64,000 nt of DNA from Endobugula sp047636495 (GCA_047636495.1 JBLILH010000014.1:16473-80472), one strand, 5' to 3'. Shown: positions 17,927-27,152, numbered from the stretch's first letter. The notes: generated from the sequence alone by a model not told the origin. Numbers and translations are program-made.

Positions 17927-18450
17927 ATAGTTTCTCTGTTTGTGTGTGATATTTCGTGGGTAAAAGGACCAATACGGACTAGGGCTTCCGAGTCGTGAGC
18001 GCCATTAAAATGTTTATCTTTATCAAGCCAAGGTGAAGACTTACAAGGCACACCCAGCTTGGTGGCTAGGCTTTCAAATAGAGCCCAAGAACCTCGGTTG
18101 TCACTGGTAATTGTGGTTTCTAGATAATGGGTTGTTTCACAAGCTGAACGAGCTAAAATCTCCGTCAGCATACTCGACGCCAAGCCCAAGCCCCGAGCCT
18201 CTTCTGCAACGGCTACTTGCCAAATAAATAAAGTGTCTGGACGATCAGGGGGCTTGTACCCTGATATAAAACCAACAATATTATCGCCCGATTCAGCAAT
18301 AACGGATGTGCCTGTAAAATGACTGCACTGAAGCAGGTTGCAATAACTAGAATTGGTATCCAAAGGTGGGCAGCGCTTTACAAGTTGCCAAACGCCTAAG
18401 CCATCTTCCGTTACCGGTGAACGTAATAAAATATTTTTTGAAAATGTCAA
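17923..18450 (-). CDS. ectA: L-2,4-diaminobutyric acid acetyltransferase
   Basis: A GNAT-fold enzyme that acetylates the gamma-amino group of diaminobutyrate. The 175-residue protein has the family's N-terminal LLRSPVTEDG, CPPLDTNSSYCNLLQCSHF, and the acetyl-CoA loop VAVAEEARGLGLASSM. The start is a TTG at 18450 preceded by a perfect AGGAGG with a 4-nt spacer, so I accept it over any later ATG. It heads the operon ectA-ectB-orf-ectC-ectD-zinc finger-ask. The operon promoter should lie between here and the divergent ectR. Confidence 0.95.
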   Translation of the reverse strand: MTFSKNILLRSPVTEDGLGVWQLVKRCPPLDTNSSYCNLLQCSHFTGTSVIAESGDNIVGFISGYKPPDRPDTLFIWQVAVAEEARGLGLASSMLTEILARSACETTHYLETTITSDNRGSWALFESLATKLGVPCKSSPWLDKDKHFNGAHDSEALVRIGPFTHEISHTNRETI

Positions 18451-18843
18451 ATATCCTCCTGATAAGCTAACAATATAATTAGACCACTAAATATATATGG
18501 CAGTCATGAAAGGCACAATATCTTAATTCTTGACGATTAAGTCAACTATTCCGATAGGTGATGTGTTAAATACATGTTTAGAGTTCTAAGTATATCACAG
18601 ATGAATGATGTTCAAGTGCTAGGTGACCGGATGAGCCTCGATACTATGAACTTTTGTTATTCAGTACCGCGCTTAATCGCTAATATGAACTTCAATAAAC
18701 AGCTGATTTGACTTGAGCGTGCACGAACGGGTCTTACAGAGATTGGCATAGGCCCAGTATAGAAAGCCTATTTTTGTAGACATACTTTTCTTGAGTACAT
18801 CGATCGAGTGCCTCTTTCCCAATACCCTCATGCAGGGTAAACT

Positions 18844-18869
18844 TGAATAAGAGTGCGGTCTCTTATTCA
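18844..18869. promoter_or_regulatory. Perfect 10-bp inverted repeat, candidate EctR operator
   Basis: TGAATAAGAG at 18844-18853 and CTCTTATTCA at 18860-18869 are perfect inverted copies around a 6-nt centre. It lies 42 bp before the ectR start in the ectR-ectA divergent region. EctR-type MarR regulators bind pseudopalindromes near the ect promoter, so an operator is plausible. There is no T-run to suggest a terminator. The remaining 18451-18843 DNA shows nothing else convincing. Confidence 0.45.
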
Positions 18870-18910
18870 TACAAACATTCGGTTAGCTAATATTTTTTCG
18901 TGAGGTACTT

Positions 18911-19432
18911 TTGAACAATATCCAAGAAGTTTTAGTCGCGCTCCGGCGCGTTATTCGAGCTACTGACCTACACTCCAAATATCTCGCCAAAACGACAGGG
19001 TTAACAGCGCCGCAGATGCTCTTATTGCAAACCATTCGTGACAAAGGCGAAGTTACCATTGGCGAAATTGCCCAAGAAATGAGCCTAAGCCAAGCCACCG
19101 TGACGACCATTATTGATCGGCTTGAGAAACGTGAACTGGTGTTCCGTGTTCGGTCGCAGAAAGATAAACGCAAGGTTCATGCTTATCTTACTGACCAAGC
19201 CAAAGAGATACTAAAAGAAGCTCCGGTCCCCCTACAAGAGCAGTTCTCCCGCCAGTTCAGCGATATGCAGAAGTGGGAACAAACCATGATGATATCTTCC
19301 CTGCAACGAATAGCGCAGATGATGGACGCACAACATATCGATGCCTCACCTGTACTTGACGTGGGCATCCTTGACCGCCAGAGTACAGATATTGGACAAC
19401 TCGAATCGTATCCCGATACATTAAAAGATTAA
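18911..19432 (+). CDS. ectR: MarR-family regulator of the ectoine operon
   Basis: A 173-residue MarR protein with a winged helix. The recognition region reads TIGEIAQEMSLSQATVTTIIDRLEKRELVFRVRSQKDKRKVHAYLT, with the D-R-R/K wing typical of MarR. EctR in halophilic methylotrophs and other bacteria represses ectABC(-ask). The divergent position next to ectA supports the name. The start is a TTG at 18911 with TGAGG just upstream. Whether it represses or fine-tunes in this organism is not visible from sequence. Confidence 0.88.
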   Translation: MNNIQEVLVALRRVIRATDLHSKYLAKTTGLTAPQMLLLQTIRDKGEVTIGEIAQEMSLSQATVTTIIDRLEKRELVFRVRSQKDKRKVHAYLTDQAKEILKEAPVPLQEQFSRQFSDMQKWEQTMMISSLQRIAQMMDAQHIDASPVLDVGILDRQSTDIGQLESYPDTLKD

Positions 19433-19990
19433 CGGCAGTTTCCTACTCACAAACAACAAAGAATCTACGAGCCAATTATATGCATATGAGCGCTGAGGGT
19501 TTACTTTAGCGAAAAGAGCTAAGATGCTTCATAATGGCTCATAAATTAGGAACTATTTACTTGTAAACATTAGAGATTGATCCAGAACAGTCTGTTTTAA
19601 GGCCGCGAGTGCCAAAATACGCTAAAACCCAATTCGATACCATATGCAGTAACGGGCATTATCGAGCGTACAACCGATTGTAATTTTCTAGGGCCAGCGA
19701 TGTTATGTCGTAAGCTTACGATGGTATCGATTAAGGTTTCTCCGCCTTAAGAGTGTCAGAGATCGTTTACGTAACATTATTTTTGCTCTTTTTGCTCTTT
19801 TTGCTCTTTTTGCCTGCATTTTATTCTACTCTGTGATTAATTATCATTTTTCGTCATGATTAATTTTGTGCTCACAATTTTAGCCTTAAATCTGATGGTG
19901 CTAGTGTGTTGCTGCAATTATTTGCGTTTACTCTTGTTAATAGTTGAAAAAAACCATTAACAATATGTGTCTACAAGATAAAAGAAGACG
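19433..19990. other. 558-bp intergenic region with a 9-bp tandem repeat
   Basis: Lies at the 3' ends of ectR and of the BON gene. A TTTTTGCTC unit is repeated 3.8 times at 19780-19813. No ORF or clear terminator was seen. Confidence 0.4.
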
Positions 19991-20395
19991 TTAATTTTTT
20001 TCAGAGGTAATGATTAATTGATTATTGACACGCTTAACACCGTCTACCGCTGCGGCAATATTTTCGACCTTGTCGCTAAGGTCTGCAGACCCTACAGATC
20101 CATTCAATGAAACCACTCTTTTTTGTGTGTTGACACTAATTTTCAATAATTTAAGCTCTAATTCGGATGAAATAGCGTTTTTGACATTATCAGTAACAGC
20201 GTTATCATTTATAGATCGGGTTGCACTAATGACGTCACTTTTTGACTTGTAAGGCATATAAGGAACTTCCGCGACAAATTTTTCAACCATTTTTTCAGGC
20301 TCTTTGATGGGTAACACTTTTTTATCACATGCAGCGAGCGTCGTAAGGATCAGTATTGATGAACTCGTTATAATAAATTTTGATGTTAATGTCAT
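19991..20395 (-). CDS. BON-domain (OsmY-like) lipoprotein
   Basis: A 134-residue protein with a lipoprotein signal peptide ending in the lipobox LAAC, so Cys is the predicted lipidated residue. It is followed by a single BON domain (VTDNVKNAISSELELKLLKISV, then VVSLNGSVGSADLSDKVENIA). BON domains bind membranes or polymers in envelope-stress proteins such as OsmY. I start at the ATG at 20395, preceded by GGAG with a 6-nt spacer. A TTG two codons upstream is also in frame. It lies near the osmoprotection cluster, which fits an osmotic or envelope stress role, but this is inference. Confidence 0.8.
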   Translation of the reverse strand: MTLTSKFIITSSSILILTTLAACDKKVLPIKEPEKMVEKFVAEVPYMPYKSKSDVISATRSINDNAVTDNVKNAISSELELKLLKISVNTQKRVVSLNGSVGSADLSDKVENIAAAVDGVKRVNNQLIITSEKN

Positions 20396-20688
20396 ATACA
20401 ACTCCCGTCAGTAAAATAATGATTGTCGTTTTGATTATAGGGTAACCCATGGTGAAGGGTACACTTGGCTATTTTTTTACTCTGTACGGTATCGCTCATA
20501 GCGGCAATAACCCTCTATCTATCCATCAATTTTTTTGCATAAGACACCAGGCTTGTCTCCGTTGTGTCAATAGCATGAAAAAATTACGGGTAAGCGCGAT
20601 AACTTACGGACGTTAAGTCTACAAAGGGTTAGTGTGACGATTCAGGATTCGCAATATCGTGGAATTGATCCCATTGGAGGCTACTATC

Positions 20689-20766
20689 ATGGAAAAAGTT
20701 ATTGGATATCACATGTCACCGAATGAAGCAGCAATAAATTTAAAAACTTCAGAGAGAAAAGTGTAA
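20689..20766 (+). CDS. Possible 25-aa small protein with a strong ribosome-binding site
   Basis: ATG at 20689 is preceded by TTGGAGG with an 8-nt spacer. It opens a 25-codon ORF (MEKVIGYHMSPNEAAINLKT, then SERKV). I do not recognise it. The good Shine-Dalgarno is the only support; it could equally be the N-terminus of a lost gene. The surrounding 20396-21101 DNA is otherwise AT-rich without coding signal. Confidence 0.3.
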   Translation: MEKVIGYHMSPNEAAINLKTSERKV

Positions 20767-21101
20767 AAGACAAGTTATTTTCCCTTAAACATATACACCC
20801 AGAGTAGATGAGTTTTTTAATATTAAAACTAGGTCTGAATCTATTAAATAATGTAGATCAAGATCTTAAAAATAGATGGCGCGACTGACAATGAATATAG
20901 TGAAGTAGTTTGTCAAATTATAGTTGACATTAATCGTATTCACTCACGGTTATAACGACCAGTATCAATCATCCATATATATTTAATACACATTAAAAAT
21001 ACAAAAGGTAGTACTTTTTATTGAGTTTTTTTCGGCCAAAAATGAGAAAAGTCTGTTTTATAAGTAAGTCAGTTTTTTCTGCATAGCGGACACAACATCG
21101 A

Positions 21102-21574
21102 TTATACGGAGAATTTTAGAGGGAATATTTTTTGTACAAAAAACTCCTCCGCTAGTGTCAAGACCTCTGTTTGAAGATGCGTGTTGCCCGATAAGGCGTT
21201 GGTGATTAGGCCGCTGGCCTCAGCCTTTTCGAGTGCATGCTGAGCCACTAATTCTGCGATGTTTTGAGAGATTATCAGTGTCGCTCGCACCTCGACCTCG
21301 TCGATTCTTCGATTCGTTCAAGCTTGCCTTCAACAATGATTTGCAGAGATTTCCACGTGAATTTCGAAGTCGAAGCATTGGCTCTTAAACTAAAAACAAA
21401 GCAGTTAGCAACAGATGCGACGAGCAGTCTCTCAGGAGATCAGCGCCTACCTTGTCCGTCAAATTCTAACGGCGCTGTTGATGCAATAGATTCAAACCCG
21501 TCGCATGAGATATTAACTTCTCCCTCTGGCTTGCCTGTTAGACTAACAGTGAAGTGGTGCGGGAAAGCTGGCAT
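21102..21574 (-). pseudogene. OsmC-family protein, inactivated by a stop codon and a frameshift
   Basis: Read on the minus strand from an ATG at 21574 with GGAG 7 nt upstream, the sequence gives an OsmC-type protein. It reads PAFPHHFTVSLTGKPEGEV, then LEFDGQGRR, a TGA where the family has Trp, then SPERLLVASVANCFVFSLRA. The frame then shifts near 21290. The other frame supplies the C-terminal part, EKAEASGLITNALSGNTHLQTEV, which matches the OsmC end. OsmC proteins are thiol peroxidases that detoxify organic hydroperoxides; the family's active-site Cys (VANC) is still present. Two independent lesions suggest a pseudogene, unless there is sequencing error. Confidence 0.75.
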
Positions 21575-21646
21575 GGTAATTCTCCAGTCTGTAAAAACGC
21601 TATTCACTGCAGCTATTGTACTTGTATAGCGATAGGTATAAAAAAC

Positions 21647-22366
21647 TTAACTCGCGTCAACAGAGCCTAGCAAAGCTTGATAGGTGTTCGTCATATCCGT
21701 GTAGCACTTGCATGATGCTGCCTCTAACCCGCAGCGATTAATTATATTTACTTCTCCACGGGCGTAATTAATTAAGCCTTTTCGGCGTAATTCACTCGCG
21801 GCAATACTGATGCTGCTTCTGCGCACACCGAGCATGGAAGAGAGGACTTCATGGGTAATATAGAAACGATCCGAGTGCGCGCGATCATGAGTCATCAACA
21901 GCCAACGCGCTAATCGAGGCTCTATGTTATGAAAATGGTTACAGGTTGCCGACTGAGATAATTGTGCAACAACGATAAATAAATAGTATTTTAAACGACG
22001 CTGTAATGTCGGGCTAGTATTGAGTAATTGCTGAAATCGGGTTCTATTTATTCTTAGCGCGCTGCCACTGCCTTGCACCGCACCGTGAATGGCGACGACA
22101 TCGACGTCTAGTATCAATGTCACACCCAACATCCCTTCATTGCCAATTAAACTCATTTCAAGCGTTTGATGACTTTCAACGGATGCCGTAAGAGAAATAA
22201 AACCAGTAAGGGGGAAGTATACAAAGCGATAGGGCTCGTTGGGATCACAAAGAACCTCACCCAATATTAATTCCACCTTCTCGCACGATGTAAGAATTTG
22301 CTGGTATTCTACGGGAGGTAAATTACTGAGTAGACGGTTGGATATCGGTGTCAGTGAGACCGGCAT
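21647..22366 (-). CDS. Crp/Fnr-family transcriptional regulator (paralogue 1)
   Basis: A 239-residue regulator with an N-terminal cyclic-nucleotide-binding-like beta barrel (YFPLTGFISLTASVE, GNEGMLGVTLIL) and a C-terminal Crp-type helix-turn-helix (VLSSMLGVRRSSISIAASEL). It ends with the RG...INRCGLEAASCKCY tail. There is no FNR-type N-terminal cysteine cluster, and the arginine-phosphate motif for cAMP is not clear. The ligand is therefore unknown. GAGGAC precedes the ATG. It shares domain architecture and tail motif with the next gene, so the two look like an old duplication. Confidence 0.85.
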   Translation of the reverse strand: MPVSLTPISNRLLSNLPPVEYQQILTSCEKVELILGEVLCDPNEPYRFVYFPLTGFISLTASVESHQTLEMSLIGNEGMLGVTLILDVDVVAIHGAVQGSGSALRINRTRFQQLLNTSPTLQRRLKYYLFIVVAQLSQSATCNHFHNIEPRLARWLLMTHDRAHSDRFYITHEVLSSMLGVRRSSISIAASELRRKGLINYARGEVNIINRCGLEAASCKCYTDMTNTYQALLGSVDAS

Positions 22367-22450
22367 TTACATGTCCTCAGCATAAGGCAAGCCGAAAAAG
22401 GCACGGGACAGATGCTGAACAATCCCGATAAAGTATTATTAAACAGTAAT

Positions 22451-22525
22451 ACAGACATTGTCTGTTCGCTATAACACATTCTATAACCGATTCTATTCCA
22501 AATAGTGTCGGTTATAGAATGTGTT
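22451..22525. promoter_or_regulatory. Two palindromes between the Crp/Fnr paralogues
   Basis: ACAGACA-T-TGTCTGT at 22451-22465 is a perfect palindrome about 85 bp upstream of paralogue 1 and looks like an operator. An 18-bp perfect inverted repeat with arms 22473-22490 and 22508-22525 lies just upstream. It could be a terminator-like hairpin for paralogue 2, although no T-run follows it on either strand, or a larger binding site. Confidence 0.45.
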
Positions 22526-22580
22526 GCTGGTTAGTTATCAGTAGGAAGTTTGTGCATTGGCTAAATGGACAGCCAGTCTT

Positions 22581-23336
22581 TTATAGTTTTTTTGTAGTGG
22601 AGCTTTGAGCAAAAATAGCAGGAGAGACAGGCAGTAAACGATCGGTTTCTTTTTTGACAACAGCATAACACTCGCATGACAGCGCTTCGAGCTTATCTCT
22701 ATCAAGAACCGTTATATGACCTCGAGAATATTTGATAACGCCAAGTTTTTGTAGCTTGCCAGCGGCTTCGGTAACACCTTCGCGACGCACGCCCAACATA
22801 TTAGCGATCAATTCTTGAGTCATACATAAGTCATTGTCTTGTAGACGGTCTAATGACAAAAGTAGCCAGCGACACAATTGTTGATCAATAGAATGGTGTC
22901 GATTACACGCTGCGGTTTGTGTCATCTGGGTGATCAACGATTGAGCATAGTGAAGCATCAATGTCATGATTTCTCCATGGTGATTAAATTCCTCCTTAAA
23001 GTCTTGGGTCTTCATTTTATAGGCGTAACCGGCACTTTGAACGACCGCTCTACTGGGTGTACTATCACCTCCCATAAAAAGCGCAACACCGATCATACCG
23101 TCATTACCTACCACTGAAATTTCTGTAGATGACCCATCTTCCATAACATATATTAGTGACACTATTGAATTGGTTGGAAAGTAAACGTGCCGCATTACAT
23201 CCCCAGATTCGTACAAGACCTTCCCTAGCGGCAAAGAAATTAATTTAAGGTAAGGGTATAGGCGGTCTTGAATCTCCTTAGAGATCGTAGCTAACAAATG
23301 ATTTTGTTGAGGCTTGGGGGCAGTAGGCATAAACAT
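22581..23336 (-). CDS. Crp/Fnr-family transcriptional regulator (paralogue 2)
   Basis: A 251-residue protein with the same plan as the neighbour: an effector barrel (YFPTNSIVSLIYVMEDGSST, GNDGMIGVALFMGG), a dimerisation helix and an HTH (LIANMLGVRREGVTEAAGKL). The C-terminal SCECY tail is the same type. No Fe-S cysteines are present at the N-terminus. Both paralogues are monocistronic on the minus strand. A stress or redox role for such regulators is common, but the signal is unknown here. Confidence 0.85.
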   Translation of the reverse strand: MFMPTAPKPQQNHLLATISKEIQDRLYPYLKLISLPLGKVLYESGDVMRHVYFPTNSIVSLIYVMEDGSSTEISVVGNDGMIGVALFMGGDSTPSRAVVQSAGYAYKMKTQDFKEEFNHHGEIMTLMLHYAQSLITQMTQTAACNRHHSIDQQLCRWLLLSLDRLQDNDLCMTQELIANMLGVRREGVTEAAGKLQKLGVIKYSRGHITVLDRDKLEALSCECYAVVKKETDRLLPVSPAIFAQSSTTKKL

Positions 23337-24035
23337 CCATTAAATGATGGGAGGGGCGATAATATAAATTTTTGGAGGAACTAGCGCGATTCAAAGCGGA
23401 GATATGTCTGTTGACTTGGCCTACAGTAACATTAAATATAACATCTATGTGCGATTTCGTACGGATATAAAAATTATATGACTTTAAATCTTGGACCTTA
23501 GCGCAGATTAGACGATGGAGCAGAAACCTACGCTAATAAACGGATAAATTTTTTTTACAATCATCATCTAAATACCGAAATATATATTTTATCAGTATTA
23601 CTTTCCGTCAATCTTTTTATGAGAAATGCTACTTGAGAAAGAAACCAAACAACGTAACAGTGCAGTAGAGCCATGAAAGTCATCATTCCATACGGCGTTT
23701 TATAATTTAAAGTTTAGTTTTTTCAATGAGTTATGGACAAAAAACTGACCACTACATTGACCACTACATTGACTACTACAAAGTGCCGGTTCAAGCACCG
23801 CATCACACAAAAGAGTTAACCGGACGGCGATGTTATTCTAAACATACACACCACGCTATGTGCAGTAGCGTACAGACGCTCATGCGTCTGCTTGACAAAA
23901 TTCATCAAGCGGTTATCTATGACAATCTATATCTATTATAGAACCGTTAACACTCACTTAATAACACCTAATAAAATTTCATTACAGCATATGGTTGACT
24001 ATATCGTTAGCCGGCCCTCACTAGGGAGCTATTAC
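23337..24035. other. 700-bp region without a convincing gene
   Basis: AT-rich promoter-like DNA. GACCACTACATT is repeated in tandem at 23747-23770 with a partial third copy to 23779. An open frame runs into the PRC-barrel gene from 23892, but its first 48 codons lack family similarity and a ribosome-binding site. Confidence 0.4.
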
Positions 24036-24887
24036 ATGTTAAGAAGCTTAAATGAAATCACTGGATACTCTTTACAGGCAAGTGATGGCAATATAGGGTG
24101 TTGCGAGGATCGTTTATTTGATGACAAAATCTGGTTTTTCCGCTACATGCTCGCGGACACTAGCGCGGGGTTACCCAGTAGTAAAAACACCTTACCCAGT
24201 CCTATTTCTTTGAGTGAGCCGAACGTGAAGAACACTCAGTTGCCCGTGACGTTAACGCGCGAGTTGCTAGAGAATAATCCTCAGCGCGATGAGCATAAGC
24301 CAGTATCTCGCGAATATGAAACGAACTTTTTTGATTATTATGGCTATGGTTACTATTGGATAGGCGCAGGACCATGGGGATCTTCCGCAGCACCCATTGC
24401 ACTGGCAAAAGTTACTCCCGATGCTAACGTTACCGATGACGGCGAGCGGATTAAAGAGGTCTCAACAAAAGAGAGAGATTTACGTTATGCAAAAAAAGTC
24501 GAAGGTTATACCATTGAGTCTATTTATGGTGAAATGGGTCAAGTTGAAGACTTCGTGTTAAATGATGTGGACTGGACTATAGCGTATATTATTGTCAATG
24601 CTAGAAACTGGCTGCTCAGCGGTCGTAAAGTGTTAATAGTGCCTAGTTGGCTTTCATCTGTTAGTTGGGTTAAAAGAATGGTATCCATTAACTTAACATC
24701 CGAGAAGATTGAAGGTAGCCCCGAATATGACCCCAGTAAACTTATAGACCCTGAATATGAAGTAACCTTCCATGATTTTTACGAAAAATTAAAAAAAATA
24801 TCAATAGCGACGATAGTTAACATGATAAGTGAACGTGAATACATGAATTTTTATAAAGTAAAATATGTATTTTTAGAAGTAATCTAA
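24036..24887 (+). CDS. PRC-barrel domain protein
   Basis: A 283-residue protein with two PRC-barrel-like units: MLRSLNEITGYSLQASDGNIG at the start, and YTIESIYGEMGQVEDFVLNDVDWTIAYIIVNARNWLLSGRKVLI near the middle. Between them lies a short linker with the conserved YYGYGYYW aromatic patch. I start at the ATG at 24036, preceded by AGGGAGC. The longer frame from 23892 is not supported. The first unit lacks part of the usual region after the beta strands, so it may be shortened. Such proteins are common in stress loci of marine and soil bacteria, but their function is unknown. Confidence 0.75.
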   Translation: MLRSLNEITGYSLQASDGNIGCCEDRLFDDKIWFFRYMLADTSAGLPSSKNTLPSPISLSEPNVKNTQLPVTLTRELLENNPQRDEHKPVSREYETNFFDYYGYGYYWIGAGPWGSSAAPIALAKVTPDANVTDDGERIKEVSTKERDLRYAKKVEGYTIESIYGEMGQVEDFVLNDVDWTIAYIIVNARNWLLSGRKVLIVPSWLSSVSWVKRMVSINLTSEKIEGSPEYDPSKLIDPEYEVTFHDFYEKLKKISIATIVNMISEREYMNFYKVKYVFLEVI

Positions 24888-24999
24888 CCTGGCTAGTGCC
24901 CATTCATCATAGGAATGATTATTTTCATTTCACCTTGCGACGAGCCATTTATGGATGGACACTAGCTAGCCTGTTAATATTATTGTAGAGTGAGAATAA

Positions 25000-25179
25000 A
25001 TGAATATTAGTGATGACAATGAGATTTTACATAAGCCTGATATTGCGCCGGGATATACCCCTACCGAACTCCCACCGTTAAAACACCCGATCGAAATACC
25101 GCTATCAGATATCCCGATAGAAACACCATCAGGACCGCCGACCAAAGAAATTCCTGAAATCCCTCCTAGCAAGCAGTAA
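25000..25179 (+). CDS. Small proline-rich protein, 59 aa
   Basis: ATG at 25000 with GAG-type ribosome-binding site (GTAGAGTGAGAATAA) opens a 59-residue ORF rich in Pro, Ile and acidic residues. It contains repeated P-[IST]-E-I-P motifs (TELPPLKHPIEIPLSDIP and KEIPEIPPSKQ). I read it as a real short gene, comparable to proline-rich small proteins often found beside PRC-barrel genes, but I cannot name a family. It lies about 110 bp after the PRC-barrel gene. Confidence 0.55.
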   Translation: MNISDDNEILHKPDIAPGYTPTELPPLKHPIEIPLSDIPIETPSGPPTKEIPEIPPSKQ

Positions 25180-25261
25180 AGTGCGGTACGCTGGTTTAAA
25201 AAAATGAAAATTTTAGATGGCTACTTTATCTAGCGTTCAACCATATTATGGAGACAATCAT

Positions 25262-25525
25262 ATGACAAATAGAGTAAATGATTCAGATGTTCCCAAGGTT
25301 AAATTATTCACCCGCCTTCTAAAAATTGAGCCGGCCTCTGTGGCTGCTATATCTCTTGCCATTACAGATATTAATAAGGCTTACGGGGTAGATCATATTG
25401 TCTTTGACAAAAAAACACAGGTTCTTACAGTTTCATACGATTCATCACGTATAGAGATTGATAGCATAGAGAACGTTTTGATTAAGCATGACGTTAGTGT
25501 TAATCACGACTGGTGGACATTTTGA
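25262..25525 (+). CDS. Small HMA-fold-like protein, 87 aa
   Basis: The sequence has a beta-alpha-beta pattern: IEPASVAAISLAITDINKAYGVDHIVFDKKTQVLTVSYDSSRIEIDSIENVL. This resembles a heavy-metal-associated (HMA) domain but lacks the CxxC metal site. I start at the ATG at 25262, preceded by GGAG with an 8-nt spacer. It is an 87-residue soluble protein with an aromatic C-terminus, WWTF. The gene follows the proline-rich ORF by 82 bp. Function is unknown. Confidence 0.6.
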   Translation: MTNRVNDSDVPKVKLFTRLLKIEPASVAAISLAITDINKAYGVDHIVFDKKTQVLTVSYDSSRIEIDSIENVLIKHDVSVNHDWWTF

Positions 25526-26174
25526 TCCTAGTGATATTTGTTTTTCGGTCAAAAGATCAAAGATACCTTACCGCATGATTACATCACGGATATAAAATCT
25601 ATAATCATCTGTAAGAGAGCACGATGTAAAATTAAAAATTAGACAATCTACCGTCTCTTGAAACACCGAAGCCATATTGATTGCGCAAGTCCCTAGCTAA
25701 CTTTACTACGTACAAATAAGACAGATACTATTTTTATCTTTACATCTAATAAAATTTACCACTACTGCCGCGCTATTTTTTTTGATATTTATGACAATCC
25801 CAACTGAGTTAAAGGCTAATTAACTTAACAGTGCGTTGGAAGGGTGCAGGGTGAAGGACATAAGTTATGCTTGTCATTTTACACAGCGTTTCTGGTTGAC
25901 CCAGAATCTAAAGCGCTTAATAATTTCTGGGTTTTGGATTATCCGTCCATGGGATGAAAATCATGTTACACATGCACTGTATCTTGCCATGAATATAGAA
26001 CTATTTTAATCCTGGCGGACGCGCAGTAAATATTTTTGCGCCTGCGAATCTCATTTTTTCACCTCAGTAATATCTTAGCGATAACACGCTTTAAACAGCC
26101 GGTAATGAGGAAACAATTGAGTCTATAAATACTCAATTTTGAGTCAATCAATATGTATAAAGGAAATAACTATT
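25526..26174. other. 650-bp upstream region of the hflKC-like pair
   Basis: No ORF. A degenerate inverted repeat, GACCCAGAAT...TTCTGGGTT, spans about 25899-25936, and similar TGGGTTCTGGGTCAG sequence occurs again near 28203, just downstream of the pair. Promoter elements cannot be assigned with confidence. Confidence 0.35.
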
Positions 26175-27152
26175 ATGGATAAAAAAAATATTCAACTATC
26201 AGATATACTTAGATCCCCACGTCAAATAGGCTCCGGCATAGCAATAGCCTTGTTCGTTTATCTAATCTTCAGCAGTTATTACACTGTTTCAGCAGAATCT
26301 GTCGGTATTGTTCAGCGCTTCGGCAATTACCATTCAGCAGTAGACCCAGGTTTACATTTCAAAATTCCTTTTGGCGTTGATAGCGTCACCGAGGTGCCTA
26401 TTAAAAGGCAATTAAAAGAAGAATTTGGCTTTGGTACTCCTGGCGCAACTTACACACAACAAATAGCCAATCCGCAGGAATGGAGATTGGAAACAACCAT
26501 AGTCACTGGCGATTTAAATACTGCTTTAGTGGAATGGGTTATTCAATTTCGTATTGAAAACGCCTTCGATTTTTTGTTTAAGGTGCGTGATCCAGGTGCA
26601 GCGCTTCGTGATATATCAGAATCAGTGATGCGCGAGGTCGTAGGTGATAGAACTGTCGATGAAGTACTTACCATTGGAAGACAAGGCATTGAAGCCACTG
26701 CTCAGGTAAAAATGCAAGAGGTTACTAATCTTTATCAAATGGGTTTACGCATAGATCAGGTCCAACTAAAAAATGTGAACCCACCCAAACCAGTCCAGGC
26801 ATCATTCGATGAAGTGAATGAAGCCAAGCAGGAACGAGAACGGATGATTAACGTTGCGCGTGGTGAATATAATAAAGCCATACCCAGAGCAAAAGGTAGG
26901 GCAGACCAAAAGGTACAGTCTTCAGAGGGTTATGCTATACAGCGCGTTAACGAAGCGCAGGGTGATTCGAATAAATTTAACGCCTTATTAGTGGAATATA
27001 TAAAAGCACCTGCAGTCACCAAGCGCCGAATATATTTAGAAACTATGGCCGAAGTTTTACCCAAAGTAACAAATAAGGTGATACTCGACGACAAAGCAAC
27101 GTCTATTTTACCTCTGCTTCAGCTTAATAAAATGACAGGAGATGTAAAATGA
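26175..27152 (+). CDS. HflK-like SPFH/band-7 membrane protein
   Basis: HflK and HflC form a membrane complex around FtsH and modulate its proteolysis. This 325-residue protein has one N-terminal membrane helix (IGSGIAIALFVYLIFSSYYTV) and the HflK-type sequence SVGIVQRFGNYHSAVDPGLHFKIPFGVD. It continues through the SPFH domain and then a charged helix rich in Ala, Glu and Arg. I choose the ATG at 26175 (AGGA 10 nt upstream) over an earlier one. The canonical hfq-hflX neighbourhood is absent, so this is probably an extra copy. It overlaps the next gene by 4 bp. Confidence 0.85.
   Translation: MDKKNIQLSDILRSPRQIGSGIAIALFVYLIFSSYYTVSAESVGIVQRFGNYHSAVDPGLHFKIPFGVDSVTEVPIKRQLKEEFGFGTPGATYTQQIANPQEWRLETTIVTGDLNTALVEWVIQFRIENAFDFLFKVRDPGAALRDISESVMREVVGDRTVDEVLTIGRQGIEATAQVKMQEVTNLYQMGLRIDQVQLKNVNPPKPVQASFDEVNEAKQERERMINVARGEYNKAIPRAKGRADQKVQSSEGYAIQRVNEAQGDSNKFNALLVEYIKAPAVTKRRIYLETMAEVLPKVTNKVILDDKATSILPLLQLNKMTGDVK

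Noticed and set aside
18673..18870. 65-codon minus-strand ORF in the ectR upstream region
   Set aside because: Covers the palindrome and promoter region and has no similarity to a family.
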